Shown here one piece after another: positions 1 through 13,388 of a stretch of DNA of 64,000 bases. The DNA comes from Drosophila persimilis (taxonomy: Eukaryota > Arthropoda > Insecta > Diptera > Drosophilidae). The notes under the pieces were generated by a model that was not told where the DNA came from, did not search any database, and saw only the letters and a program-made list of their open reading frames with translations. The stretch is taken from NCBI RefSeq assembly GCF_003286085.1, contig NW_020825298.1, positions 620,001 to 684,000 on the forward strand, written 5' to 3'. The position numbers were made by a program, and so were the translations under genes. Position 1 is the first letter of the stretch, and every line of letters starts with the position of its first letter.

Positions 1-2907
1 CTCATCGCTTCATTAAAAGAGGGTTCTATCTGTCCAGCCCTGAATAAATTCATCGCTTGAATGATGGGTATACCCTTGTTTGAGCATGCCCCACACCAAC
101 ATTCTTGATTGTTTTTTCGTTTCATTTGGGTGTTGGCTGTTCCTTTTTGCGCATGTTTGACATCAATATAACTTTATTCCCACTCCCACCCCCCGTCCCC
201 GTCCCCCATTCCCCAACCCTGGGCCCAGGAACCCCGATTCACTTGTCCCAGAAATATGCAACTCTTGCATTTTTTTTGTAGGTCCTGTTGGCTGTACAGT
301 TGGTTTGGCTTTCGGTTGTTGTTTTTTTGTTTCTTTACTTTTGTGCTGCCTATTGTGTGCTTTGTTGAAATTGTCATTTGTTTCCATAGTTGTTGTTGTA
401 GTTGTTGCTGCAACAGTGGTTGTTGTGTTCTGCGGCAAGCACATATGGTAATGTGTTCTGTTTGTTTCGTTGCTTCGTGGCTGTGGCAGAGCATTTTCAT
501 GGTTTATACTCCAATGCTGCTGCTGTTGCTGTTGCTGTTTCTGTTTCTGCTGTTGACTGCTGGCATAGATTTGCACTTAGCGGGGGGTGGGGTGAACGAA
601 TGTGAATGGTCCCTTTTTCACCCCCGCAGCAGCCCACCACCACTTCTTCCCCACCAATTCCCCCTTTAAGCCATAGCCAAAAGTTCGCCTAGAGTTGCAT
701 TTAATTATTTATCGTGTTTGAAGTGTGCAAAAAACCATAATCAACAAATTTACTTTTATCTGTCACGCCCATTACCCCTGTCCCCCACATCAACGCCCCC
801 TCTCGCCGAGCGGCACCGCTGACTCGTGACATTTGCAAATAAATAGAAGAGCAACAACAATACGATATATGTATATACATATATGGAATGGTAAAAAATG
901 AGAGCAACAAGAGGAGAGCCGCACCACAGTAACAGTAACAACTTTTCACATGCGCGAAATTTATGGCTGAAAATGGAATTGCATTGCCTGTGTGTTGGTT
1001 GGGTTCCGAGTGTGCCAGTATGTGAGTGCGTGTTTGTGTGTGTGTGTGTGCTCGTATTTGCAGTTTAATTTAAATATTTTACACGCACACAAACACCAGC
1101 AACACAGCTGAGAACTCCACTCTACTCCACCCCGTCTACCACGGCGAAGGACATTCTCACGCATTTGTTTCACAACAGCACGATTCAGAGTTTTCTTTTC
1201 TTGTTTTCCCTTTTTCCTTTCTCCTTGCCCCTTCCCCCCCTGCCGTTTTCCGCTCTTTAAAGTCTGCTGCTGCTGGCCTTGGCCCCTGCCCTGCCGCCCT
1301 TCCTTCCCTTAACCAATATTTAAAATATGAAGACCATTAGCTAAATATTGGCTTTGGCACGCTCACGCACACGCACACGCACAGGACAACGAAGGGGCAG
1401 CAAAGCAAGGCAAAGGGGACGATGAACATCCCAGGAAAGCAGTCAATAATATTAACTCGGAATTGGGAGCAGGAGCTTGGAAGCTGGGAGCTGGGAACTG
1501 GGAACTGGATCTTGGATCCTGGAGCTGGCGGTGGAGTCTGCCCCGTGCTGTGCATACTTATTTGGAGCTCAAGGCGCCCACTGAGTGGCGATGGCAGGGG
1601 GGCGGCTCGGGGGATGGGTGTGAGTGCATAAAATAAAAATAAATGTTAACAATGGCAGAAAGGCGTTTTGTTCGCCGGACTGGATGTCGGAGTTGCTTGC
1701 CGGAGTACTGCCGGCGGTGTCAGGCTCATGCGGCGCACGAAATGCCAGCAACAACCGACGCCCCACCCACACCACCGACCACGAGGGTGGCGGGAGGGTG
1801 GGAGCCGGGCGGCGGCAATTTGTTGTTGCCTTTGCGCCTGTACTTATGCTAAGTAAAGCGATGATGTAAAAGACAATAACGTGGAGCGGGGAAAGTGGAA
1901 AAGCGGGAAAGCGGAAGTGTGAGCGGAGGCTGTAAAGCAAAAGCCGCGGAGACCACAAATTCAGCCTTCGTTCTCGGGCTCTCGGGTTCGAGGTTTGGGG
2001 TTCGGGGTTCGGGGCTCGGGTTTGGTTTGGTTTGGCATTTCATAAAGTGCGTAACAATTTGTTTGCATATACATCTGTATCTGTATCTGTATCTGTATGC
2101 GGGCTATCTGTGTGTGTATCTCTTTATATATCCAAAGAAATATGTATGTATGGGTGGGGGTACACTTTTGCGGTTCATCCGTTTTGATATTGTTGCCATT
2201 TATGTTTTAATACTTTGTTGTCTGGCGGGCGAGTCACAGCAATTTGTTCCCGCCAGGGCTTCCTGGGCAGCGGCGGCTGCGAGCGGGTGGATTAGCATCC
2301 CGAAAATAAATTTCAGGCCGTCCTCCAACCCTGGCAGATGGTGAAAGCCCGTGCCATGCCCGTTCCCGCTGTCGTCCTGGACCCTGGATGGAAGACCTGA
2401 CCACAGACGCAGTCTCTCCACAATGTCATTAGGCAACGGAGTAAAAGTTTTTGCTCACCTGTGCGACCACATCGAGGACGACACTGAGATTGAGCGAGCG
2501 AGACGAGTGCAGGTGGCAGTGGAGCAGAGAAGTGGAAGAGGAAGAGGAAGCAAGTTCCGCCTGCAGGCTTTAAAATTAAATAAACTAACTCACACACATA
2601 CATATCTAAAGAGAGCGGGGGAGACACAGTGATACCCTCGGAAATGTAACTAACACGCTCACACACAAACCTCTGCAGACAGAGACACACTTACACAATC
2701 GCATATTCGCATATTCGGGTCTGTGTGCTGAAAAAGAGGAGGACACCGACAGACACAGCGAGAGGCAGACAGACTCTCGCACATATATTTTAATGCAAAT
2801 TGAGCAGAATTAATTTAGTGCTGTCTGTGTTTATCTCTGGAGCGCTTAATATCCAAGCCGTCGTCGCTCTGCTCTCGCTTTACTCTACCTCTTAGTGTCG
2901 CTCCTTC

Positions 2908-2960
2908 CCTCTCTCGCTCTCTCTCTCTCCCTCTCTCTCTCTCTCTCCCTCTCTCTCTCT
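2908..2960. repeat. (CT)n microsatellite
   Basis: A pyrimidine run of CT dinucleotides with a few CC or CG interruptions, about 50 bp. On the opposite strand it reads as GAGAG, the GAGA-factor motif, but no promoter is visible beside it. Confidence 0.85.
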
Positions 2961-3513
2961 ATATTTTTGTCTGCCTCTCGGTCTCTCTCCATCTGGCTGG
3001 GGCATATGTTAAACGTTTGGCAGTCTCCGTCTCCTGCTTTATTTTATTAAAAAGTGGGCAGCAGCCTCAGTTTTCTTGGAAGCAGCTTGCGCCTGTCTGT
3101 CATTGTTCCCAGGACCCGAGACCCAGACGCCCCCTCAGAATGTCTTGCCTACTTTCTTCAGGCATCGCTCATATACCAGCCGCGGCGACAGACAATTTTT
3201 GAAGCTCCTGCGACATTTTCGCTCAGTGTACATTCATATGTAAAAATTCTTTCTTTCTTGCGAGAGTCAATCCCCGACCTGCCCCCACCTCCGCCTCCGC
3301 CTCTGCCCCGCCCACGATTGCGGTTAGTCGTTGCCTCCCGGATCCTTTGTTCGGGGCTTCGGTGGCCTCCGCTTTCGCATTAGACACGCATCATTTGCGC
3401 GTTTGTAATCAGGCGAAAGTGTTTCGACTTTCGACGCGTCTCTCCCTTTTGCTCAGCCTTCGTACTGCCGTTTGCCTTTGTCTCAATTGTTGCACGCACA
3501 CACAGAAACAGAA

Positions 3514-3534
3514 ACACACACACACACACACACA
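3514..3534. repeat. (CA)n microsatellite
   Basis: About ten consecutive CA dinucleotides in a wider CA-rich context. Confidence 0.85.
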
Positions 3535-6500
3535 GATACTAAAAACGACTCACCCACACCAACACATTCGGATACGTTTCTGGTTTAAAGTAAAAGTTTT
3601 TCAATTTCAAGTTTTATGGGCGACAAGTTCGCAGCGTCCGCTCTTCGAGTCCTGCCCCAAGGAGTGTTCGCACCCCCAAAGAGAAAGGGGATGCGCGATG
3701 GGAGATGCCCATCAGCTGCGTAAATTTGCCTTATTTCGTTTTATTTCCCTGGCAGTACGTGCTCACAATTCCTGATGCAGTCGACTCCTTCCTTCGACTC
3801 CTCCTCGAACGCACTTTAAGGCGCACCCCCAAGGCCACGTGTAAAGGTCTCTTCATCGACAGCCAGCAGCAACAAGTTGTCTTGGCCAACATTTGGGTTC
3901 CGCTCAGCTGGCCTTTGCCCAGGACGATCCGGGACCTGGCCCTGGTTTTAGCTGCAATCGTTTAATTTTACGCTCCAGTCACTCCTCGCTGGAGTTGGCC
4001 AAAATCGCTGCAGACAATTAAATTCCATTTGAGAATTGGCTGCAACAAATTCGCGCCTCATTCGTGGCACTCTCCCCGTTTTGCACGCTCCTGGACCTCT
4101 GGCCGTTGCTTTCGCTATTTCGCTGCTTTTCGCACAGTGTCCTTGGATCAATGGAAATCGGATAGAAATCAAATTCAGTTTATTCTCGCAATTAAACGAA
4201 AGGGAATTCTTTTCAGAGAAACTTTTGCGATGCCCAACTATTGTCCCAGACTTCCTCTTCCTGGCTCTGGCTCTGGCTCTGGCTGCTCGTAATCGGTTCG
4301 ATACTCAGAGCTCACAGCAGCAGATCCCAGCAGAAAACTGCTGCACAGCCCCGGACAAGTTTCGTCTGTTTTCCAATTTCACAGCGAACGACGACGGGGG
4401 GAGCAGGAGGAGAGTGGGTGGTGAAATACCAAAGCGAAGGATTTTATGAAAATAGCTGAAATAATTTTCCATTAAATTCTTGCGCATGAAATTATCGCAT
4501 TAAAACGAAACAAAAGCCGCTTTTTTCCCACTCGAGCAGAAACTCCCATTCACCAAATTTCCCCCCTCTCCACCCCTTTCCTGGTTACACTACCCCTCCC
4601 CACCCCCCTCCCCTCCCACGCAACACCATCCCAATCCCAATCCCAATGCTCGTCCATTGTTTGCTTAAATTTTGTACAGTTGCTCGTCGTCATCATCATC
4701 ATCGCCAGCTCCTTCTCTCCGGTCTCTCTCTTGGTGCCTGGTCTCTGGTCTCGCTCTCTGCTGGAACTCTTCTGTTATTTGCTTGGTGTTTTACTGTTTG
4801 CATTCATCTTCATTATTTGTTTGCACTGCTGCCCCAAGTGGGCGTGGCGGCGACTGTAGGCCGAGACGGAGGCGAAGAGTGAGACGACAGAACAGCAATA
4901 CAGAAGAAAGTTGCTGCTGTTCCGCTCCTACTGCTGCTGCTACTGCTACTGCTACTGCTACTGCTACCGTTGAGCACTTGGCAGCGAAAGTTTTTGACAC
5001 AGTTGATTTGCATTTGAAATCCTTGCTCGAACTCAGCCGCTCCTCAGCTCCCGTTCCCACCCCTTCGCCCTCTTCCGAGCCGCCCAACAATCCTACTCAA
5101 CTTTCTGCTGAGGGCACGGGAACGGGCACGGGGCCCGCCCACACACACAATGATTTATGGATTTTCATCATATTCTGTTGATTCAGGGAATATTTATGAT
5201 TCGCTCCTCCGTTCTCCGTTCGCCGTTCTCTGTGCATCTCCGCTCCTCCTGCTTCTGCTCCTGCTCCTGTGTCTGGTGTCCTTGGGAAACCTCCTGCTCG
5301 CGTAGAGTATTCATATTTTGGGAGCGTTTTTGTTATAAATTTTTGAGAAATAAAAGAAAGAAAGAAAATTGTACTTGCTCCCGCAATGGCAAAAAATAGA
5401 CACAAAAACAAAAACCAAACCCCAAAACAGAAACAGAAACAAAAGCACGCCGGAAAAATGCTGAATATGCGCAAATTGAATTTGATTTTTAAGCACTGAT
5501 TGCTTTTATTGTTCTCTACGACGGGGGTCCGGCTCTGGCCCTCGCCCCGGTGCTGGTGCTGGTGCTGGTCCTGGGCTTGGGTTTGGGTTTGGGATGCGGC
5601 GGAATTTAAATAAAATATTCTAAAAAAGATAACCGACAGAAGTAAAAAGATTGCCGCAGCGGACAGCAGCAGAGTGATCGAATGGGAGATGCCCAGCATT
5701 GATTGGAACTAGAAACTGTTTGTCGAATATCCAAACTCCCTTTTGAATCCTTCGCCCACAGGGTAGGGAAAAGGGTGGCTGGCGGCTAAAGGGCTCTGCG
5801 GCTCTGCGGATCTGCGGATTCCCGTGACAGCGTTTCTGTATTAATTTATTGATATTAAGCTTTTGTGTTGCCCGAATTTGCATTTTTTGCAACGGAAACA
5901 CGGAAATGAGAAATAGTTTTTATGTTTTTTCCTGCCATTGATACGAAATCGAAATAACCAAATTTTAACAACAATTAGCCGAATGTTATGTTCTGTTCGG
6001 TTCTGTTCTGTTCTGGCCCTGGCTTCGGGCCCAAATTGATTTTCATCTAGAGTGGAAATTGCATTTTCATCGCTTGCCAGCGCCCTCACCCTTCTCAACA
6101 GAGAGAAAACACATTAGCACGCGGAATGTGCGCAAATAAATACTTAATAACCTCAAAGGCACCGGCACCCGCAGCGGCACCCGCACCCGCACCCGCAATC
6201 GCACCTGCACCCCTCTGGCAGCCCCTGCAGCGACAAATGCAAGTCACACTTGCCCCCAGGCAAAGGAGCAGTCGGGGGAGGACATTAGCATGAGAATAAA
6301 ACGAAATTACAGTCTTTAAAATAAATGTATGCGAAATTTCCCAACCAAATGCCAAAAAGTATTCAACTAAATGCGAAATAAATTTGCCAGAAGACAAAGC
6401 CACGACACAGGAGGGAGGGTGGGGGTGGCGTGTGGCGTATGGGTGAGGGTTGGAGGGGTGTTGCGGGAATGTCAATTCCCTGGGCGTTGGAATGTGCCGC

Positions 6501-8130
6501 CGCCGCCGCCGCCGACGCTGCCGCCGCCAGGAGACGCAGAAAATCAATTTCGGCTACAAGTTTTCAATAAAGTGAAAATAATGTCGCAGCCAAAGCCAGC
6601 TCCAGCACCAGCTCCAGAATCGGAATCGGAATCAGAATCAGGAGCAGCAACGCGCTCGCTCCTCTGCCATTATCCTGTTCTGTGAGAGATGGGGAGGGGG
6701 AGAGCAGAGGAGAGGAGATATCGAAGATATGGAAGCATCGCTGGCTGCCGGCGAAAATCAACGCCGAGTATCAAACAATGAGGGTCGTTAGAGGCAGCAA
6801 ATCGAAGCAAAAGCAAGGCAAAGCGACTCGACTCGACTCCTGAAGTCAAGTGCACAAAGCGTCAAATGAAAAGGAAACTGAGAAGAGCAGGAGGAGACTG
6901 CCGCCGACTGGGGATTGGGGACTGGGACAGAGCATTGGGGTCTGGGGACTGGGGATAAGTCTAGTGATGCGTAAAGCAACGCACTGTCAAAAAATACTCT
7001 CCGTGGCCCGTGGCCCAGGCAAAAGTACCAGCAAATCCGACTCCCGGCTTCGGTTCCATCTCGGATTGCGGCTCTGCCTGGTGCTTGGGATGGTGTTTAT
7101 TTATGTGCGCTGTGCCTTGTGATAAATCACTGACATTGATGCCCGCAGACACACAGAGAGAGAGAAAGAGGGTTTCCATCACCATCACCCTTCCCACCTT
7201 CATCCCATTCCACTCCCACTCCCATCCATGGTGACATCGAAAACTTTAACCGACTCCCGATGCCTAGGCAAGTGACACGTGGCACCAACCTCTTCTGGCT
7301 AACAAGTGAGGCCTGGTCTCGGTCCCGGCCCCGGGACCGGTCTCCCGCTTTTAAAGAGTATACTGGTATAATAAGTTTATCGGGAGTCAGACAGGCAGTC
7401 CTTGCGGTCCTCGCTGGCGCCTCCTCGCAGGAAATAAAGCGGCGCTCAATCACAGCGCCTGCCGGAAATCGGAAGTTAGCAGGCTCACGATATCAGGGCC
7501 GGCGGTTTCCCGAAAGAAGAAACGAAATATCGGAGCAGCGGAGGACCAACAAAACGTGAAGGTAGAAGGCACAAACCGAAGCTGAAGCTGAAGCTGAAAC
7601 TGAAACTGAGACACAAACTCTGCCGGGAAGTTGGAAACTGTTTGGCAGCGCCAGATAAAATGTTGTTGATTGAGACGCAGTTGAGCGTTAATAATTATTA
7701 TTTTTGTCCGCCCAGAAGTTGCCTCCCCCTCCCCTTCCTGTGCTGTCCTTTCCTACCCCCTGTCTCCTGTCTAGGACGTGCCTCGCCTGGTTTGCTTTTG
7801 ATTTTTGATGTCTTACAATTTGTGGCAGATTTATTTTGTGCATTAACCTCGAATTTGCACTGCGTCCATTTCGATTCGATTTCTTCCGAAACGGCTCCAA
7901 CAGCACGTCGCCGCAGTGATTATCGGGGCCCCATTCCCCCATTCGCCCCTTCCCCCATATATGTATGCGACGACTCTCTGTGTGAATGTGTGCGAATGTG
8001 GGTGTCAATAAATTCCTGCCTCATTGCCACTGCGGCCACAGCAATGGGAGGGGCGACAGCAGCTGTTTGTCTTGAAGTTTGTGCCCCAGAAACTTGTGGA
8101 TGCTGGTCATGTACTCGGCTTAGTAATGGG

Positions 8131-8151
8131 AGCAGCAGCAGCAGCAGCAGC
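8131..8151. repeat. (AGC)7 trinucleotide repeat
   Basis: Seven uninterrupted AGC units. Opa-type CAG repeats are common in Drosophila noncoding DNA; nothing here indicates that it is translated. Confidence 0.85.
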
Positions 8152-9181
8152 AAAGGAAGGAGCACTGGAACAGCTGTGACACTGTGTGTGTGGCAGCAAG
8201 CATTGATTTTTCGGGATGGCGGGGGGCGCACTTTTATGGCTTTTCATTTATGAAATTTTTGACAGCCACTTTCCCTGGAGTCGCATGTGCCCCAGAAATA
8301 TAAGCGCCAGGCGGCCAGGCCCCAGTTCCCTAATTATAACCTTCTGTCGAGGCGAGGGCTTTCCATTAAAGCGCTCTCCGGGGCTAAGCACAAATCGATG
8401 GCAATAAAATGAGCAGAGGAGGAAACTGCTACATTTTTGGAGATTTTAAGTAGGTCTCCAGCCCTTTTTACCCCCGACTCGCAGAGACCCTCGTCATGGG
8501 GTATTTCAAGAGTTCTCAGGTTTAACATACGATGCGGGAAAGTGTCGCCATTCCAGGCCGGGAAATTCTTTCTGGCTTCCGCCTGCTGCTGTCCACCTCC
8601 GCCTCCGCCTCTGCCTCTGCCTCCGCCTCCTTCGATCCGGTGGAAATTATAAATAGCAGTGGAGCGAAAATAACTTTTTCCAACGGAGACTTTTATTATT
8701 CTGGGCCATACTCGAGTTCCTTTTGTTGTCCAGCCCCGCCCCCCCTTCGGACCGGGCTGTGGCTTCTGCCTGGGATCTCCTTCATGTGCACCACACTCTC
8801 TCCCAGTGAAATTTTTACGGTTTGTGTGTGCGAATTTATTGAAAAACTTGCGCTAAATATAACGAGAGCAGAATGAAGCCGAAGCCCCAACCAAACCGAA
8901 CCGAAACGGTCGGAAGTTTATAACAAGTTTGAAATTAATTTGATTTCTGAGAGAGAAACCGCTCCCCCAGTGGGAAGCCAGTACCCGTTACCCGTTACCC
9001 ATTCCCCATTCACCATTCACGATTCAGAACCCATCCAAACCGAACAACAAATAACAAGATAGGGGATAGATGCAAGATGCAACTTACTTTGATTTATGCA
9101 ACCTCAGCCGCAGCCTCAGCCAGGCCTCGCCGGCCACCATCTCCTTGGCCGAAAGCAGCCAAGGCGTCTCCATCAGAGGCA

Positions 9182-9218
9182 TCTCTTTCTCTCTCTCTCT
9201 CTCTCTCTGTCTCTCTCG
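9182..9218. repeat. (TC)n microsatellite
   Basis: A TC/CT run of about 37 bp with single interruptions. Confidence 0.8.
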
Positions 9219-12200
9219 CTCTCACGAAGAGTGGTGGTGGAGTAGGAGGAGCTCTTGCTCTCGGACTTATCAAGAGTTTCCTTATGAATTGCAATTGCCT
9301 TTGCTATCACTTAGCTTAAATATTTTATGTATGCAAGTGTTCTATCCTTGTTGCTGCTGTGCACCAGATTTGGTTGCATTTTATGTGATTTTCCTTCTGG
9401 TAGCCAGCCAGGGGACACACACACACGTGTGTGGGCTTTGTTTTCCCTTGAAAATTATATGAGTTTTGTGCTTTATTTGCATTCGTCTATGCATTCCCAG
9501 CGCATTCTCCGAGGAGGCTCCGGGGAACGACTGCTGCCAGGAGCTGCAAGTGGAAAGAATCGATAATCAAGTTAGTCGAAAAAGTGCCAAAAAAAAGATC
9601 CTCTAGAATGTGTCAACACCAGTATATCTAGTTGACAGCCAACGCTTTTAGACCAATTACGAGACAAGGACAAGGACACAGGCACGGACACGGACACGGA
9701 GGTCCATTTGCTGGTGTCATGGAAAATAGTTCCCATTTTGCCCGATTTTGTTTTTCCCTAATTAATTTTTGTTGTTGTTGCCGCAACTAAAATGTGATTA
9801 TTTGATCTACATTCGTCGATAATTACGGATTATTGAAAGTTTTGTTTGAATTAATATTGAAATAATTTCCACACAGCCACAAGAGCATGGTCATCGGAGG
9901 GCAGGCGCACGGAGCATGAAGCATGAGGCATGCGGCATGCGGCAAGCGGCGTGGGGCGTGAGGAGGGATAAATAATTACCAAAAAACAGAAAATACAGAA
10001 TAATAATCGTAAAAATAAATGGCCTCATTGGTTTCCATTTGTTTGCCGCTCGATTGTTTGCTTGGCTCGTCGGCGGTTTATCGTTCAATCTATCTATCCG
10101 AACCGAATCGAACCGCACCGCACCGCACCACATACACAGATACATACACGGATACAGATGTGTGTGTATCGATGCATTAGTGTTCGCTTTTCCGTGTTAT
10201 TGTCAGCCTAGAAATTAGGTTAATTAGTGGTCAGTCGTTGTGTAACTGCCGTGTCCTCTGATTGCTCTGTCGTTTTGGTTATTATTTTTTCCCCTTCCCC
10301 TTTCCCCTTTCCCGCTACCCGTACTGCAAAGCCTGCCCCCTATTCAGGATTACATTCAGGATAGAAATCACTCACTTATAACGGAATCAAGGGAGTCTGG
10401 GTATGTATGCCCGAGGAATCATAAGCTGGATTCAACTCGGAGACACTTCGGAACGGACTGCCTCAGCTGGGGTATCGACGGAGCAGAGTGTGTGATCTGT
10501 AGCTCCGGCCGAGTGCCTCAGTCTCGATTCCCAATTGTCTCATCTTATTCGTTCCTCTCGTTCTCTTTCTCTGTCTCTGTCTCTCTCCTTGTATTATCTT
10601 CCTGTAGAATGCACAATTGTGGCAGCAGCATATCTCCATCCCATACACACATTCAATCGCTCGATTTTTGTTTGTGTCCATGGCAGTAATGAACTTTTAT
10701 GCATTGTCATTAACTTTTATTGTATATATCTGCCATTCATCCTCTCTCTTTCAAACACACACAGACACAGACACACACACACACCTCTGCTGCTCCCCCC
10801 ACCGCCACCGCCACTCTTGGGGATGTCCTTTATGTGTCGCCTCCATGTTTTGTTATTGCAATTTCTGTTTTTGCAGGCATTTTAATAAATTTAAATCATT
10901 TGTTGCATTTATTTTAATTATGCGCAATTTAAAATGCATTATGGCGCTGCAACTTTAAAGGCTTTAAGGCACCGAGGTGGGCGGGGGAGGGGTAAACGAC
11001 TGGGACATGGTAGGAGGGGGTGAGGGCGCTGTTAGAGGGACGCGTAATTTAATTTCGTTGACAGAAATTCAATTATTTGCGTTTTCCGTTGTGCCGCGGC
11101 GGCGGCTAACAAAAATTTTGTCAAAACGCCTCACGCATGCAGAGAGCTCCCACATTTCAGGGGCGACTTTTTTTTTAGGGTGGTAGGGGGTGGGGAGGTA
11201 GGACAGTGCCCGGGGGCCGGCGGCGCATGCTGCGTATACGTGTTTTCATTAAATTTTTATTTATTCGCCGCCGCTCATATTTCCCAGGCAAATGTCTGGA
11301 TCGTCCCCATCGCCATTGCCGTCGTGCCAGAAGCCGACAGAATTCTTTTGGTGTAATTTCATTACTCCAATGTTTTACTTTGCTGAATTATAAATGAGCC
11401 CTTCGGTTGGAGTTCCACAGTGTGACGCAGCGCCTCCTGTTTATAGCTAGTCATGTGTGCTCCTCCTCCTCCTCCTCCCGCCCTCCTTTGCTCCATTGTG
11501 ATGTCCTTTGAAGCAGATGTTTTGGGCATAAAATTCGAGGGTGTCCCTGCCGCCCATCTCTGACTTTTGGGGGGCGTTGGTGTCAAAGTTTTCCCCATCC
11601 ACCTCACGACTGGAGCACAAACGTTTTCAATGAGCCCCTGACCCTCCTCCGTTCGTCCCGTCTGGCGGTCAACTCGCTCCGCTCCCCCATAAATATTTGA
11701 TAATGTGTGTGGCTGTCAGTTTGCCGTCGAATTGAGTGATTTCCATGGCCCCCTCCATGGCCCCACCTCTGTCTGCATTCTATTATCGCTGTCATTTTTC
11801 TCTTGTAATTTTTCACATTTCACGGAGGAGCAGCTGCAGCGGTTCCCAGAGGTTCGTTCGGTGCAGCCGGAGCCCAAAGGCTGAAGTGCCAGCCATTGAC
11901 ACACGACCCCACCTCTGTCTCGCTGTCCCTTTGTCTGTCTGCCGCTTCGTCTGGCTTCGTGACAGTTTGACATCTCCTGTTGTTGCTGTTGTTGCTGTTT
12001 CTGCTGTTGCTGTTGTTCGGTTGCTGGTTGACATTTCGACAAAACGCTGAGCAGGCAACCCCGTGGAAATTGAATATTATTAGCTCATTTTGCTGTAATT
12101 GCCCCAACTGGGGTCCACTTCGGGCTCCACTGTGGTCTTGTCTGTCTCCAAATTACACATATCACACATACGCCGCGTGGCCGATCTATTTGCGTGGGCG

Positions 12201-12941
12201 TATCCACCATATCCACTCGACTCCAACGGCAGCAAAGTCCAAGCGGTGGAGCAACTAAGTCATTAGCTCCACTTAACTCCCGTGACGAAGTCGATAAGGC
12301 ACCCTTATCGCCATGCCTTTGCTTTTGATCGAATTTTAAGCGTCACACATGGCAGAAATTTCTCTGGATTCCCACTGCCTTCCACGCCGTCCACTACTCA
12401 TGGGAGCGTCTCGAGATGGTGGTCAAGCGGGCCAACGATGCGTATTCGAAATCTGAGCGTAGAACAGAGCAGAGCCAGCAGCTGGTAGACACACTGATTA
12501 GACAAAGTTGGCTCAGCAAATTAAGGGACAGGACACAGACAATTGCAGACTGCCGAGAGCAAACTGCAGAGACTGCAGCATCTGGCCGCCACAGAGGGCA
12601 AAGGGCTGTGGACGGTGGACTGGGGACTGGGGACTGGGTGGCTGCCACAATGGCCAAGAGTCGGCAAAGTTTCGAGCTGCAAAACACAGAGCACAGACTT
12701 CAATCCTGTGGCGAGCACACAGGACGAACTTTGCGACAAACAGCAACAACTGCTGGTAACCGCTGGCGCTTAACACTTTCTCGAGGGCGTTGCCGCGCCT
12801 CGCCACTCCTTCCCCGCTGCCTACTTCTCGTACTTTTGCCTCCAATTTTAATATATTTTTAATAACCCGATGAGGGAAGGAAGGAAGGTCACAGGGCCAG
12901 TGGCCGGATTTAATTAGAAAGTTGAACTTTTGGCGAGACAC

Positions 12942-12967
12942 AGTACCAGTACCAGTACCAGTACCAG
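12942..12967. repeat. (AGTACC)4 hexanucleotide repeat
   Basis: Four tandem AGTACC units. Each contains the palindrome GTAC. Confidence 0.8.
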
Positions 12968-13349
12968 ATGAATTCTCAATTTGCACTCTGAATTCCAGAG
13001 AACTTCGACTCTTATGGAGAGTGCCAAAGGATTCGAATCTCACATATGATTGTGTGCTCTGGTTTCCCTCGCCCGCTTGATCGCCAATCCGCTGGGCTGG
13101 TGGGTTGGCATTCTGTTTATTTTGTGTATTTGCTGGCAACAAAAAAGTTTGCCAAAATAACATTTATCAATGTCGTCTCGACTGGGAGTCGTTGCTCGGT
13201 CCCCCAGTAGATGTCCCCCAAATTTCTCTCCCTCCCTCTCTCTTTCTCTTGCGCCACGAATTGAAGTGCATCAAATGCAAAGTTTTGTGCATGCGAGCTG
13301 GAAATTTGTTTGCCAAATGTATGCTAAAGTATCTGTGGGTACAGCACTC

Positions 13350-13388
13350 ACACACACACACTCACACACACACACTCACACACACACT
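13350..13388. repeat. (CA)n microsatellite, interrupted by CT
   Basis: A CA-dinucleotide tract of about 38 bp broken by a few ACTC steps. Confidence 0.8.

Noticed and set aside
163-576. Gln- and Thr-rich minus-strand frame
   Set aside because: It is an opa-type CAA/CAG and ACA repeat translated by chance; no promoter, splice sites or conserved part.
11716-12042. Poly-Gln minus-strand frame
   Set aside because: The same repeat-derived explanation; competing frames overlap it on both strands.
12513-13163. 216-codon minus-strand frame
   Set aside because: It crosses an AGTACC microsatellite and GGGACT repeats, and looks like no protein family; low stop density explains it.
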